Source: Prochlorothrix hollandica PCC 9006 = CALU 1027
GTDB lineage: Bacteria > Cyanobacteriota > Cyanobacteriia > Prochlorotrichales > Prochlorotrichaceae
DNA length: 64,000 nucleotides
Direction: 5' to 3'
Assembly: GCF_000332315.1 (NCBI RefSeq)
Contig: NZ_KB235933.1
Location: forward strand, 280,299-344,298
Part shown: positions 1 to 10,076 of the stretch, piece by piece
How positions within the stretch are numbered: the stretch's first letter is position 1
Layout: each line of letters starts with the position of its first letter
Notes under the pieces: generated by a model
Seen by the model: the letters and a program-made list of their open reading frames with translations, nothing else
The model's database searches: none
Told to the model about the DNA's origin: nothing
Made by a program: the position numbers and the translations under genes

Positions 1-650
1 TTTGTGACTACTTCGACCCCAAGATCGACGAATACGAAAAACTAATCACCAATAACCCCATTTTCCGCCGCCGAGTCGAGGATTTGGGGGTGATTACCCG
101 GGAAGAAGCGGTGAACTGGAGCCTGTCCGGCCCGATGTTGCGGGCTTCCGGGGTGAAGTGGGATCTGCGCAAGGTGGATCACTACGAATCCTACGATGAC
201 TTCGACTGGGAGGTGGCCTGGGCCACGGAAGGGGACTGTTTAGCTCGCTATCGGGTGCGCATTGAGGAAATGCGGCAGTCGGTGAAGATTCTGCGCCAAG
301 CCCTGGCGGGGCTGCCCGGTGGACCTTATGAAAACCTGGAAGCCAAGCGGATGATGGAGGGCAAGAAGTCGGAGTGGTATGGCTTCGATTACCAATACAT
401 CAGCAAAAAAGTGGCCCCCACCTTCAAGATTCCCACCGGGGAGCATTATGTGCGCCTGGAAAGCGGCAAAGGGGAACTGGGGGTATTTATCATCGGCAAT
501 GATGATGTCTTCCCCTGGCGCTTCAAGATCCGCGCCCCGGACTTCAATAACCTGCAAATCCTCTCCAGTTTGCTGCGGGGGGTCAAGGTGGCGGATATTA
601 TGGCCATTTTGGGCAGTGTTGATGTGATTATGGGTTCCGTCGATCGCTAG
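1..650 (+). CDS. ndhH: NAD(P)H-quinone oxidoreductase subunit H, 3' part
   Basis: This is the C-terminal 215 or so residues of NdhH, the 49-kDa-type subunit of the cyanobacterial NDH-1 complex. The protein sits in the peripheral arm at the thylakoid membrane and helps form the quinone site used in respiration and cyclic electron flow. The reading frame is already open at base 3 and has no start in the window, so the gene is cut by the left edge; the full family length is about 394 residues. Recognisable family blocks are [32 protein letters not shown] and the conserved C-terminus [12 protein letters not shown]. It ends at a TAG stop. Sequence and length to the stop look normal. Confidence 0.95.
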   Translation, partial: CDYFDPKIDEYEKLITNNPIFRRRVEDLGVITREEAVNWSLSGPMLRASGVKWDLRKVDHYESYDDFDWEVAWATEGDCLARYRVRIEEMRQSVKILRQALAGLPGGPYENLEAKRMMEGKKSEWYGFDYQYISKKVAPTFKIPTGEHYVRLESGKGELGVFIIGNDDVFPWRFKIRAPDFNNLQILSSLLRGVKVADIMAILGSVDVIMGSVDR

Positions 651-936
651 CGACCGGTGTTGAGCCGGTCGGTTATCACCCGGTCGGTTATCACTCGGTC
701 GGTTATCACTGTTATTAACGCTGTCCAGGGCGAAACCCAACGGAGTAATTTGTAAGTCTCTTGTTGGGTTTCGTTCCTCTACCCAACCTACAGGTCGGAT
801 GCCCTTTTGGCTGTAGGTTGGGTTGAGCCTGCAACCAGTCCAGGCCCATGTCCCCAACCTCCCAGGGCGAAACCCAACGGAGTAATTTGTAAGTCTCGTG
901 TTGGGTTTCGTTCTTCTACCGAACCTATAGGAAGAA
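651..936. repeat. intergenic repeats: 14-16 bp array and two copies of a TTGGGTTTCG palindromic repeat
   Basis: About three copies of CGGTCGGTTATCAC lie at 667-712. Two near-identical copies of a longer repeat follow at about 724-793 and 862-930; each begins AGGGCGAAACCCAACGG and ends with TTGGGTTTCGTT then CTACC(C/G)AACCTA. The same repeat occurs in reverse orientation at 46190-46410 and partly at 16355-16385. The second copy runs directly up to the start of the next gene. Confidence 0.8.
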
Positions 937-1638
937 GTGGCGGCTATGGAGCTAAACCCAGTTTTGAGCGATCGCTACGATCGCGCCCTCACCTATGCCC
1001 GTAGCCTGCACCAGACCCAGATTCGCAAAGGTAGCCGCAACCTCGATCGGGGCTACTATGGTGTGCCCTACGTTAGCCATTTATTAGCGGTGAGCAGCTT
1101 GGTGCTGGAACACCAGGGCACCGAGACGGAAGCCATTGCCGCCCTGTTGCATGATGCCCTGGAAGATGGGCCGGGGTGCAGCGATCGCAGCCTGGAACAA
1201 ATCCGCCAGGATCTAGACCACGGCTTTGGACCCGAAGTCCTGGCCATCGTCACCGCCTGTAGCCAGTCCACCGCAGGCCCAGGGGACTGGTATCAGCGCA
1301 AACAAGACTACATCGATTCCCTCGGCCATAAATCCTTCTCGGCCCTCCTGGTGACCAGCGCCGACAAGCTCCACAATGCCCGCTGCATCAGTCGAGACTA
1401 CGCCAGCCTGGGGGAGGATCTCTGGAGTCGGTTCCACCAGGGGAAAGCCGGTACCCTGTGGTATTACCGGGCCATGGTGACCGGATTGCAGGCCGCTGTG
1501 GAACGGGTCACAGCTCCAGGGCAAGCCGTAGCCCCCGATCGCGCCGCCGCCCTCCAAGCGTTGGTGCAGCTCCTCAGCCAAACCGTGGAACCCTGGCCGT
1601 CAGAAATCCCCAACCCAGTGCCCCACGACCGGCCCTAG
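937..1638 (+). CDS. HD-domain phosphohydrolase, small (p)ppGpp-hydrolase-like
   Basis: This 233-residue protein resembles the hydrolase domain of RelA/SpoT and the stand-alone Mesh1-type enzymes, which remove pyrophosphate from (p)ppGpp using a metal ion. Visible motifs follow the family order: an RKG..Y.GVPYVSHL block with the first metal His, LLHDALED supplying the HD pair and the following acidic residues, and SADKLHNAR supplying the last Asp. No synthetase, TGS or ACT domain is present. GTG at 937 has AGGA four bases upstream; ATG at 946 is the alternative start. The alarmone substrate is inferred from motif similarity, and another nucleotide is possible. It stands alone just after two palindromic repeats. 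Confidence 0.75.
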   Translation: MAAMELNPVLSDRYDRALTYARSLHQTQIRKGSRNLDRGYYGVPYVSHLLAVSSLVLEHQGTETEAIAALLHDALEDGPGCSDRSLEQIRQDLDHGFGPEVLAIVTACSQSTAGPGDWYQRKQDYIDSLGHKSFSALLVTSADKLHNARCISRDYASLGEDLWSRFHQGKAGTLWYYRAMVTGLQAAVERVTAPGQAVAPDRAAALQALVQLLSQTVEPWPSEIPNPVPHDRP

Positions 1639-1749
1639 GCTGCTATATATGGTTTTTAGACCTTAGGTTTCCCCAACCGGTACCCCAAGCGTTTGAGGAG
1701 GGGACGGTGGACTCAGGTCTGCGATCGATTCACCTAGCCCCCTAAAACC

Positions 1750-2262
1750 ATGGACTTAAAAGCTCTGATTCGCGATATTCCCGACTTCCCCAAACCCGGA
1801 ATCCTCTTTCGCGACATCACCACCATTCTCAATCACGCCGAAGGCTGGCGGACTTTAGTGGATGATCTCAGCGATCGCTGCCGGGAGTATAGCCCCGATT
1901 ACATTGTGGGCATTGAGTCCAGGGGCTTTATCCTCGGTGCCCCCTTGGCCTACACCCTGGGGGTGGGCTTTGTGCCGGTTCGGAAGCCCGGAAAGCTCCC
2001 GGCGGCGGTGTTTAGCCAAGACTATGAGTTGGAATATGGCCGCGATCGCATTGAAATGCACCAGGATGCCTTTCCCCCCGGTAGTCGCATTTTGATCGTG
2101 GATGACCTGATCGCCACGGGGGGCACCGCCGCCGCCGCCGCCCAATTGGTCAGCCAAGGCCAGGGCAACTTGGTGGCCTATGCCTTTGTGGTGGAATTGG
2201 TGGGCTTGGGGGGGCGATCGAAGCTACCGGCAGCCCCCATCATCACCCTCCTAGACTATTAA
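1750..2262 (+). CDS. apt: adenine phosphoribosyltransferase
   Basis: This 170-residue cytosolic enzyme makes AMP from adenine and PRPP in purine salvage. The N-terminal block [18 protein letters not shown] is typical of Apt. The PRPP-binding loop reads [17 protein letters not shown], with the two acidic residues and the TGGT turn intact, and the base-recognition region [14 protein letters not shown] is also present. Length matches the family norm of about 170-180. The start ATG has no clear Shine-Dalgarno, which is common in cyanobacteria. No operon partner is visible, since the next gene starts 88 bp downstream and has an unrelated function. Confidence 0.96.
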   Translation: MDLKALIRDIPDFPKPGILFRDITTILNHAEGWRTLVDDLSDRCREYSPDYIVGIESRGFILGAPLAYTLGVGFVPVRKPGKLPAAVFSQDYELEYGRDRIEMHQDAFPPGSRILIVDDLIATGGTAAAAAQLVSQGQGNLVAYAFVVELVGLGGRSKLPAAPIITLLDY

Positions 2263-2349
2263 TTAACGGGACAGTAGGACGATCCGCGTCCCACTATCCC
2301 GACTTAAGTTGATTAAATCCAGTTTATTCACAAGGGAAAGGTTACGGTC

Positions 2350-3705
2350 ATGGGACGCATCTTTATCTCAGCAGGCCATGGAGGACTGGAAGATGGGCGG
2401 CGGGATCCCGGCTCCATCGTCGGCAACACCACCGAAGCCCAGGAAATGATTCAATTACGGGACCTGATCGTCCAGGAACTGCGATCCCGTAACTTCGAGG
2501 TGCTGTCAGTTCCCGACGATCTCAGTGCCGCCCAATCCATCGCTTGGATTAACCTCCGCTACCGCGCTGAAGATGTGGCCCTGGAAATCCACGCCGACTC
2601 CTTCACCAACCCCTCGGTGCGGGGGGCTTCGGTGTTTTATATCGCCAACAACGACGAGCGCCGTGCCCATGGGGAGCTGATGCTCATTGCCCTGCTGCGG
2701 CGCATCCCCCAACTGCCCAATCGGGGAGCCAAACCAGACACCAATGCGGGGGTGGGGCGGCTGGCCTTTTGTCGAGACACCGTGGCTCCGTCCCTGTTGA
2801 TGGAGGTGGGGTTTTTAAGCAGCCCCGACGATCGCCAACTGTTGCAAGCCCGTCGCCGGGACTTTGCCCTGGGTCTCGCCGATGGCTTAGCGGCCTGGAG
2901 TCGCCAAGTGGCCAGCACCACAGTCCAACCGGGAGAACCCAGCGCCTATCCCGAAATTGCCGTGCGCATTAATGGCCGCAACTATCCCGAAAAGGGAATT
3001 CTAGTCAACGGCAACGCCTATATCACCATTGATCTGGCTGACAGTTTGGGCATTAATGCTGCCGCTGAAACCCGTATCGGTCGGTTGAGCTACCAAGGGG
3101 TGGTCTACATGAAAGCCGTAGATCTGCGAGAATTCAATGTGTCGGTGGCCTGGGACAACGACAGTCGCAGTGTGGTGCTGAAAACCATTTTCCAGATTTG
3201 CCCCGGTCAGTTGGATCGCCTCATGGGCCATGGCAACACCTCAGAAGTGCAACTGATGATGTTCCTCAAATCCCACAATGAGCTAGCCCTCAGCCAATTC
3301 CCCGATATTCCCAAGCTCTACCGGGAAGAGGGAGCCTTGGAGGGGGTCAACTATGACATTGCCTTTTGTCAAATGTGCTTGGAAACCAACTTTCTGCGGT
3401 TTGGGGGCGATGTTAAAAGCACCCAAAACAACTTTGCCGGGTTGGGGGCCACGGGAGCCGGTGCCCAGGGGGCGGGTTTTGCCAGTGCCCGGTTGGGGGT
3501 TCGTGCCCAAATTCAGCATCTCAAAGCCTACGCCAGCACGGAGCCGATTTTGCAGGATATCGTCGATCCCCGGTTTCGCTTTGTGACGCGGGGGGTTGCG
3601 CCCTTGGTGGGACTCTTAAGTGGTCGTTGGGCCGCCGATCTCCAGTATGGGGACAAAATTATGGCGATTTTGCGTCGCCTCTATGAATCCGCAGGCTTAA
3701 TTTAG
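2350..3705 (+). CDS. N-acetylmuramoyl-L-alanine amidase with C-terminal glucosaminidase-like domain
   Basis: This 451-residue protein joins two wall-cutting modules. Residues 1-190 form an Amidase_3 domain: zinc ligands are in ISAGHGG, the TTEAQEM Glu and LEIHADSF, and the catalytic Glu is in LLMEVGFLSS. Residues about 205-290 resemble a small copper-amine-oxidase-N-like or wall-binding fold. Residues about 300-451 match FlgJ/glucosaminidase-type domains (YDIAFCQMCLETNF with a candidate catalytic Glu, then NNFAGLGATG). It should split the peptide from glycan and possibly the glycan itself. I see no N-terminal signal peptide, so export is unexplained. AAGG lies 8 bases before the ATG. Confidence 0.85.
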   Translation: MGRIFISAGHGGLEDGRRDPGSIVGNTTEAQEMIQLRDLIVQELRSRNFEVLSVPDDLSAAQSIAWINLRYRAEDVALEIHADSFTNPSVRGASVFYIANNDERRAHGELMLIALLRRIPQLPNRGAKPDTNAGVGRLAFCRDTVAPSLLMEVGFLSSPDDRQLLQARRRDFALGLADGLAAWSRQVASTTVQPGEPSAYPEIAVRINGRNYPEKGILVNGNAYITIDLADSLGINAAAETRIGRLSYQGVVYMKAVDLREFNVSVAWDNDSRSVVLKTIFQICPGQLDRLMGHGNTSEVQLMMFLKSHNELALSQFPDIPKLYREEGALEGVNYDIAFCQMCLETNFLRFGGDVKSTQNNFAGLGATGAGAQGAGFASARLGVRAQIQHLKAYASTEPILQDIVDPRFRFVTRGVAPLVGLLSGRWAADLQYGDKIMAILRRLYESAGLI

Positions 3706-4039
3706 GGATGGGGCTGGGGGATGGAGGATGGAGTATGGTGGCAATAATGCTGCCCTAGACCCCAGGAATGTGGACCCCAGGGCTATACTCCAGAAATCTA
3801 AACCCCAGGGCTATACTCCAGAAATCTAAACCCCAGAAATCTAAACCCCAGAAATCTAAACCCCAGAAATCTAAACCCCAGAGATATCACTCCAAGGCTA
3901 TGGATCCCAGGTCTATAACCCCCAGCAATTGAGAGTAATCCTGAAAATAGGTTTCTCAATTCGTAATACTGTGAAGCAGTGGTGTTGCGGCTGGACACCC
4001 GACGATCGCGCTCCGATCCCTACAGCAGGATTCTCCACC
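3706..4039. repeat. noncoding stretch with CCCCAGAAATCTAAA tandem array
   Basis: Between the amidase and the kinase start lies a 15-bp array, CCCCAGAAATCTAAA, repeated about four times at 3807-3880 and preceded by two longer CCCCAGGGCTATACTCCAGAAATCTAAA-like units. No coding region is convincing here; the minus-strand frame with repeated GFRFL residues only reflects the array. Confidence 0.8.
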
Positions 4040-4142
4040 ATGTCCTATTCTCCCGTTCCTGGGGAACACAACCCATTGCCGGATTTTATTGACACCATTC
4101 GGCGCTGCTTGGAGGTGGACTCCATTTACCACCGAGTTGTAA

Positions 4143-6010
4143 CCCACATTCAGCAGGTTTCTAAGATAAACAGAAAATTAAGGGAACCCAGAGCCAGAGG
4201 GGGATAGAGCAAGATCAAGGGGATAGAGCTGTTCCTCCCTTGAGAGAGCAGGATGCTCAACTCAAGCAATAGTATTTTTGACAGTGGCTTCCCAAAAATC
4301 TCAAGACTAGACGTTGAAATTCAGTCAATTTAATCAAAGACTTGACCCCATCTATCAAGACTACATGAATCGATTGAAAACCCTGAAAAATCCATCGTAA
4401 AGTCGGTCGAGCAGTCGGCTTCCCTTTTTGATTGGGCACAGAAGCTTCAGCTTGTTGTAGTGCCATGCGAAGCTTTCGTTGTCCCAACGAATATACCAGT
4501 AAAGACAGAGCCATAATAAAAGCCAGAGCCATTATTCGACTCGTACTTTTGAGAAAAACACTAGAAGCAAAAAACAAAGGGTCTTTGATAAACCGAAACC
4601 CTCTTTCTGTTCCTTGTTGCTCTTTATAAAAGGATAAAGCTTGAAACGGAGACAACATTTCCGGGTCAAGATGATTCGTCGCTAAAATAAACCGACCTGT
4701 TTGATTCTTGTAAGGTAAAATCAATGCCTCTGATTGCTCTAATGTGATTTGAGGATAATAGTAATATCCTTGAGGTTCTTCACCTGCTTTCGGTCTACCT
4801 GGATGACTATAAAAGGGTTTTTCTATGGTTTCTAATGCCTTGACTTCATGAAATTTCAGTTTCTTTTGAACTGATTCACTGCTGCTGATGCATCCTCTTC
4901 ACAAGCAAATCCCTTCTTAGTAGCTTGGGCAAACTCTTTCAGCTTTCTCTCTTTCTCTTTTGCAATATCCCGCTCTAATTTCTTCAAGTCCTCTTTTCGT
5001 CTTGGCTCGCTTTGGACGATAAACCACCTCTGCGTGATTCCTAAGTAGTCGCTGGTCACGCTCAGCAGTTTATATCGTTTGTCATTCTGGTCTTCAACAA
5101 ACTCTTGCTCTTTTGAGCCTTGCAGCCATTCTTTGCTTCTTTGATTGTAGCGGGAACTCTGACAATCCAATTCATCATCCCCCAATCTGTCTTCACGTTG
5201 TCTGGGGTATATCCTGCACTGTCCATGACAAAAAGTTCATCTGGTTCCCATCCCATAACTTGATGAACTGTTTCATGATCCAATGTAAATGTTTGCCATC
5301 AGCTTCGTTCCCATCTCTGACGGCCATCATCAAGGGGATCCCTTCTGCCCCATTGGTCACTAATCCCATCATGATTTGCTTTAAGTCGGGTCGATGGTCT
5401 CGTGAATAGCCCTGCTTGACTTTAATGGGTTTTAGATCATCGTCTTCTTCCGCTTTGTCCCCTTTCTCTCCTTTTTCCCCCTCTTCCTCTTCTGCTTCTT
5501 GCAAAACTCCGTCCTTGTATTCCCCTTCTACGGATAAGCTGGTGGTGTCGGCATGGCCGCTTGTGATTTCAACCCCAAACACTTTTACGGCTACCATCAC
5601 GATTTGGACAAATAATTGGCTCACTCCATACTTAAAGATTTCATCTAAGGTTCTCCCTAAACGACTCTCATTGAGGTGTTCTGCTTTAATTCCTTCTCCG
5701 AGTAAGTGTTCAACGGCTTTCCCCTCGAAAAATTGAGAGAATAGATAAAATGGGCTGGTCAGAAAGCCCATGCAATTTAAGACCATTGCTTTGACGGCAA
5801 TGCCAACACTAATCTTTTCGAGGGAATGGGGAGGAATTAGCTGGTCGATTAAGCCAACCAAATCCATTTCGTCCATGATTCCTGCTATTATTCCTAAATG
5901 GTCAATGTCTTTGACATCGATCTCTTGTTCTTTTAAGTTCATCTCTTAACCCCTTTTGTTTGTGAAATTCTTAAACATTTTATCCCTTTGAACAACCTGC
6001 TGAATGTGGG
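4143..6010 (-). mobile_element. IS1634-family insertion sequence, complete ends
   Basis: The element is 1868 bp. Its ends are perfect inverted repeats of at least 17 bp, CCCACATTCAGCAGGTT at the left and the complement at the right. It is flanked by a 6-bp target duplication TTGTAA (4137-4142 and 6011-6016). The single transposase gene lies on the minus strand. The first 65 bases of the same element reappear at the right edge of the window, identical base for base, so it is multicopy and recent. Family assignment rests on the transposase and on the 5-6 bp duplication expected for IS1634. Confidence 0.93.
4257..5942 (-). pseudogene. IS1634-family transposase with three frameshifts
   Basis: Read from 5942 downwards, the protein starts MNLKEQEIDVKDIDHLG, a DUF4277-type N-terminus, and continues through the DDE core. 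The first catalytic Asp is in GHADTTSLS, the second in FVMDSAGY and the Glu region in QQGTERGFRFIKDP. The frame changes three times: near 5235 at a run of five T, near 5133 at a run of three A, and near 4867 at a run of four A (minus-strand sense). In each case one extra base in the homopolymer would rejoin the frames, giving about 562 residues, the usual family size. As written, the gene cannot make a full transposase. Single-base sequencing error in homopolymers is as likely as true decay; a programmed shift is conceivable only at the first site. Confidence 0.88.
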
Positions 6011-7449
6011 TTGTAACCGAGTTGCAATCGATCTTGCAGGTGGATCGGGTGGCGATTTATCGCTTTAATCCGGACTGGAGTGGGCAATTTGTGGCGGAGG
6101 CTGTGACACCGGGTTGGATCTCCCTCTTGGATCTCCAGCGCCTGACCCCTAAACTGACCCACAACATCAGCCAATGTAGTCTCCAGAGTCTGGGTTCTCC
6201 CCTGGGTTCCAGCACCTCAGCGACCATGGCGGATCCCCTGGCCCTGGCCGATCCCCATTGGCAACTGAAGGCGGGGGAGCTAGCGGCCCATGCCAAACTT
6301 TATCGAGTGCGGGACACGATCGACACCCCAGACCTCAGCCCCGACTATCGCCAACTGCTCCAACGCTACCAGGCCCAAGCCTATGTGATTGTGGCGGTCT
6401 ACCACGGCGATCGCCTCTGGGGGTTGCTGGGAGCCTACCAGAACCACGGTCCCCACCAGTGGCAGGCCGATGAACTGCAATGGCTGATCCAGGGAGGTAT
6501 CCAGTTGGGGGCAGCGGTGCAACAGGCCGAACTGATCGCCCACTTAAAGGCCCAGAACCAAACCCTTCAGGAGAACCAAAGCCAATTGCAAGAGCAGTTG
6601 CAGTGGACCCAAAACCAGATGATCCAAGGGGAGAAGATGGCGAGTTTGGGGCAGTTGGTGGCAGGCATTGCCCATGAGTTAAACAATCCCGTTAATTTTG
6701 TGGCAGGTAATTTGGGCTATGTGGAGCAATACACCCAAGAGGTCCTGGAGTTACTGGACACCTATCAACAGGTCTATCCTCGACCGTTGCCAGCCGTGCA
6801 GCAACTGTTAGACCAGGTGGAAATGGAGTTTGTCCAGGAGGATTTTCCCAAGGCGGTGCGATCGATGAAAGTGGGCACCGATCGTATTCGACGATTGGTG
6901 CAATCCCTCAAAAATTTCTCCCGCATGGAGGAGTCCCCCCAGGATGCCATTGACCTCCACCAAGGATTAGACGATACTTTGCTGCTGTTGCACCATCGCC
7001 TCAAAAGTCAAACCCTGGTGCCCCCCATCACCATCACTAAACACTACAGCACCTTGCCCCCGGTGCAGTGTTACCCAGCCCCCCTCAATCAGGTTTTTCT
7101 CAATTTAATTACCAATGGTTTGGATGCCCTGGAAGAGTGGTACCAAGAGGGCCATCATACCCAAGCTCCCCACCTCAGCATCACCACGACGGTCTGCAAT
7201 GGGGACTGGGTGAGCATTATGATCAAAGATAATGGACCGGGCATCCCCAGCCGCATTCAAAGCCGTATTTTTGATCCATTTTTCACCACTAAACCGTCTG
7301 GTAAGGGCACGGGGTTAGGACTGCCCATCAGTTATCAAATTGTGACAGACATGCACCAAGGTCATTTGCACTGTCTGTCTGAACCCGGTAAAGGAACGAC
7401 GTTTCAGGTGGAAATCCCCATTGCCATCCCCCCTCATCCCAAGTCCTAA

Positions 7450-7798
7450 AAATACCCAGTGGGCACCTCGACGAATGGCGTTGGTCAACGACGGGGGTAG
7501 TGATCCAAACGTAGTGAAGTCGTAACGGGACGAGAACCGTTCAGGGGGCTACCCTGTACACATAACTCGAAGTATTGCTAATCGTCTGCTGCGATCCCCA
7601 GGTTAAACCCACCCCTAGCCCCTCCGGAGGAGGGGAACAAGATTGCATTTCCCCCCAGAATTGGGGGCATCGGGGGGCCAAGATCAGAACTTCGAGGTTT
7701 AGACCAATAGGTGGGTACACGGTAGCCGTAGGAGGGGAACAAGATTGCATTTCTCCCCAGAATTGGGGTATCAACGGATTGAGGATTGCTGTGTGACT
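7450..7798. repeat. noncoding stretch with duplicated 38-bp segment
   Basis: A segment beginning GGAGGGGAACAAGATTGCAT and ending CAGAATTGGGG occurs at about 7630-7667 and again at 7731-7768. A lone GGGCACCTCGA end (see the element at 7798-7900) occurs near 7463. No gene is supported between the kinase and the protease. Confidence 0.7.
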
Positions 7799-7900
7799 AG
7801 GGCACCTCGAAAAATCTAAATTTTCGCCCAGTAACCCACGTAAGAATCAGGGTTGTGGCGGGCGGCTTCGCCGCCCGCCACCATTAATCGAGGTGCCCTA
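7798..7900. mobile_element. MITE-like palindromic element with GGGCACCTCGA ends
   Basis: Terminal inverted repeats GGGCACCTCGA and TCGAGGTGCCC are bounded by TA on both sides, and the inner hairpin GGCGGGCGGC..GCCGCCCGCC is strong. Related copies lie at 16826-16930 and about 63490-63597, with a fragment at about 53966-53980. TA-bounded short palindromes fit non-autonomous IS630/mariner-type elements. No transposase of that type is in the window. Confidence 0.75.
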
Positions 7901-7937
7901 ACCGCAATCAGGTAACTGAGGTTTGCCAGCATTGCGA

Positions 7938-10076
7938 TCACACCAGTCCTAGGGTTAGTTGCCAGGACTGGAGACTGCCGCCATGGCCGGGGGCACGATC
8001 GATCACCTGTAATTGCCAGGATCCCTGGGCCGATCGCCCTTGGCCCAACTGCAAGACCGGGGTGGTGTCGGCGGTGTAGGTGGTTTGTAACTGGGTTTTG
8101 CGGCCCAAGGTGCGGGGTTGCAACAGGATCGCTTGGCCCTGGGGGGGCAGCAGCCACAGTTCCAGATCCCCCAGAAAGCCGTGGTTGAGGTCAACGGTGA
8201 CTGCAATGGTGGCTACGGTGCCGGGGTCTGGGATGGCGATCGTGCTGATAAACGGGCTGAAATCTCCCGCCTTGCGATCGGGGAGCGCCAAGGCTTGGGA
8301 CTGGGTTTGGGTCAGGGAGCGGGCCGAGGCCGGGGGGGGCTGAATCCGATCGTGGGCTGCTTTGACGGCGGCGTAGGCATTGACCTTGCCATGGCCAAAC
8401 CAGTAGGAATGACCATTGTGTTCATACGTGCCATAGCGCAAACCCAGTTGGGGATCCGGATCGCTATCGACGATTTTATCCGCAGTTTGCCGTAAAATAT
8501 CCTTCACTGCTGCAAGGGTGAGCTGGGGATTGGCCGACAGCATCAGGCCCACGACCCCCGCCACCACCGGCGCAGCACTGGAAGTTCCCCCGAACCCCGC
8601 CGTAAAGTTCCCCGTGGCATAGCCCTCGCTGCCGGTGCGATCGGTGGTCACCACCCCCTTGCCCCGGAGGGCCGCTGTCACCTTGGGGGGAGTTTGGACA
8701 AATCCTGTTTTTTTCAGCCAAATGGCCGGTAGTCCATTGTTGCTGGGGGCGGCCAGGAACACCTCCGCGCCCCAATTGCTATAGACCGCCTTTTTCGCCA
8801 AGCTGGTGCAGGCGGACACCGCAATCACATCGGGATGGATGCCGAAGCCATTGACCCAGCGGGTGGGTCCACTGACGGCATTGTCGGGCCACTGCTTTTC
8901 GGCGATCGTGGCATTGAGGGGCCGGTTGAAATTACCGGCGGCAAAGACAATGACACAGCCCTTGCCCTCCCGTCCGGCGGTGGCGGCATAACTGAGGGCT
9001 GCCCGTTGGCGCAGGGACAAGGGAAAGTTGATGGCCCCCGCCCCCCAACTGCAACAGATGACCGCCGCCCCCTGATCCACCGCCCAGTGGAACATGGCTT
9101 CCACCGACTCATCATCTAAAAAACCCGTGGTGCGAATGGGCATCAGGGCACAACCGGGGGCCACCCCCACCATGCCGCTACCGTTTTCCTCCGCTGTGGC
9201 CACCCCCGCCACGGCAGTGCCATGGTTGTCGCTGGCCAACTCCGGCAGGGGGACAAAATCTTGGCCATAGAGATCCTGGGGGGCGACGATTTTCCCCAAG
9301 CCTTGGAAGTCAGGGTGATGGAGATCCATGGCATCATCGGTGACGGCGATCACCGTTGCCCGATCGCCCCGGGTCAGATCCCAGGCCCGTTCAATGTCAA
9401 TGTGGGCCAACGGGGACACGTCGCTGCCGCCGTTGTTGTAGAGATACCACTGCTGGCCATAGAGATCATCCTGGGGCCGGTAGTAGGGCCGCTGGGTGAT
9501 GATGACGTTGGCCTCTGCCAGCAGGACATCGGGGAGGGCGAGGAGGGCGTTGGCCAGTTTGAGGGGATTGAGGGGGGAGGCGGCGGTGACCTGGCAGAGA
9601 TAGGCTTGGCTTAAGCCCCGGATCGGCGATCGGGCCACCAGTCCCCAGGGTGCCAGAATTTCCCCCCGGCGATCGGCGCTCACCTCTGATCCAAATTGCA
9701 CCGTTAGCTGATCCCGCAGATAGACTAAGGTTTCCGGATCTTGGCTCAGGTGATAGACATGGCTGGCAAAGGTAACCATGGCCTGGTGTCGCAGGGTGGC
9801 TAAGGTGGCTTCTAGGGCGGCGGGTGCCACGGTGGCTTCCCACAGATGCGCAGGATCTGGGGATTGCGGTCGGCTTCCCAGCTTGGGGGTGCCCACGGCT
9901 GTGAGGGATGCGACATCTAGGCCCACATGGGCCAGCCAGTCAGCGGAAGGCACAGCGGTACTGTGGAAACTGAGGCGATCGATCGCCTTCTCCAAGACCA
10001 ACTCATCCCCTCCCCGCTGCAAAATCAGCCCTTCCTGACCCTGGGGCACTCCCCCATACTGGGAATCCTTGATCAT
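7938..10076 (-). CDS. subtilisin-like serine protease with C-terminal P (proprotein convertase) domain
   Basis: A 712-residue S8-family protease. Residues about 1-200 look like a propeptide region of the kind seen in cyanobacterial calcium-dependent proteases. The catalytic triad is visible: Asp247 in AVTDDAMD, His285 in DNHGTAVAG and Ser499 in GGTSSAAP; the oxyanion Asn is in VFAAGN. The last ~120 residues form a P domain (VDLNHGFLGDLELWL ... GSWQLQVIDRAPGHGG). It probably cleaves proteins after arginine or similar sites, like PrcA-type enzymes, but specificity is inferred. Start 10076 is chosen because AAGGAG lies 7 bases upstream; an in-frame ATG at 10094 would overlap that Shine-Dalgarno. 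No signal peptide is evident. Confidence 0.9.
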   Translation of the reverse strand: MIKDSQYGGVPQGQEGLILQRGGDELVLEKAIDRLSFHSTAVPSADWLAHVGLDVASLTAVGTPKLGSRPQSPDPAHLWEATVAPAALEATLATLRHQAMVTFASHVYHLSQDPETLVYLRDQLTVQFGSEVSADRRGEILAPWGLVARSPIRGLSQAYLCQVTAASPLNPLKLANALLALPDVLLAEANVIITQRPYYRPQDDLYGQQWYLYNNGGSDVSPLAHIDIERAWDLTRGDRATVIAVTDDAMDLHHPDFQGLGKIVAPQDLYGQDFVPLPELASDNHGTAVAGVATAEENGSGMVGVAPGCALMPIRTTGFLDDESVEAMFHWAVDQGAAVICCSWGAGAINFPLSLRQRAALSYAATAGREGKGCVIVFAAGNFNRPLNATIAEKQWPDNAVSGPTRWVNGFGIHPDVIAVSACTSLAKKAVYSNWGAEVFLAAPSNNGLPAIWLKKTGFVQTPPKVTAALRGKGVVTTDRTGSEGYATGNFTAGFGGTSSAAPVVAGVVGLMLSANPQLTLAAVKDILRQTADKIVDSDPDPQLGLRYGTYEHNGHSYWFGHGKVNAYAAVKAAHDRIQPPPASARSLTQTQSQALALPDRKAGDFSPFISTIAIPDPGTVATIAVTVDLNHGFLGDLELWLLPPQGQAILLQPRTLGRKTQLQTTYTADTTPVLQLGQGRSAQGSWQLQVIDRAPGHGGSLQSWQLTLGLV

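Larger units (their letters stand above)
4040..7449 (+). pseudogene. GAF-domain sensor histidine kinase interrupted by an IS1634-family element
   Basis: Two pieces of one kinase flank the insertion. Bases 4040-4142 encode the first 34 residues, ending in HRVV, and bases 6017-7449 continue with TELQSILQVDRVAIYRF. Removing the IS and one copy of the TTGTAA duplication restores the frame exactly. The remainder holds a GAF domain, a coiled coil (roughly 180-215 of the 3' piece), a HisKA H-box GIAHELNNPVNF, N-box NLITNGLDAL, G1 DNGPGIP, F-box FDPFFTTK and G2 GKGTGLGLP, so the catalytic part is intact. The IS right end supplies an in-frame ATG at 6004, so a truncated kinase could still be made, but no Shine-Dalgarno is visible. 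The original was probably a soluble phytochrome-like or redox/light sensor. Confidence 0.9.

Noticed and set aside
3798..3998. Minus-strand frame with GFRFL repeats
   Set aside because: It is only the translation of the CCCCAGAAATCTAAA tandem array.
5225..5240. Programmed -1 frameshift in the IS1634 transposase
   Set aside because: The T5 run lacks a standard slippery heptamer, two further shifts occur downstream, and IS1634 elements normally have a single unbroken frame.
5062..5283. Separate small genes in the IS1634 element
   Set aside because: Together with the frames on either side they spell one transposase; treating them as separate genes would miss the frameshifts.
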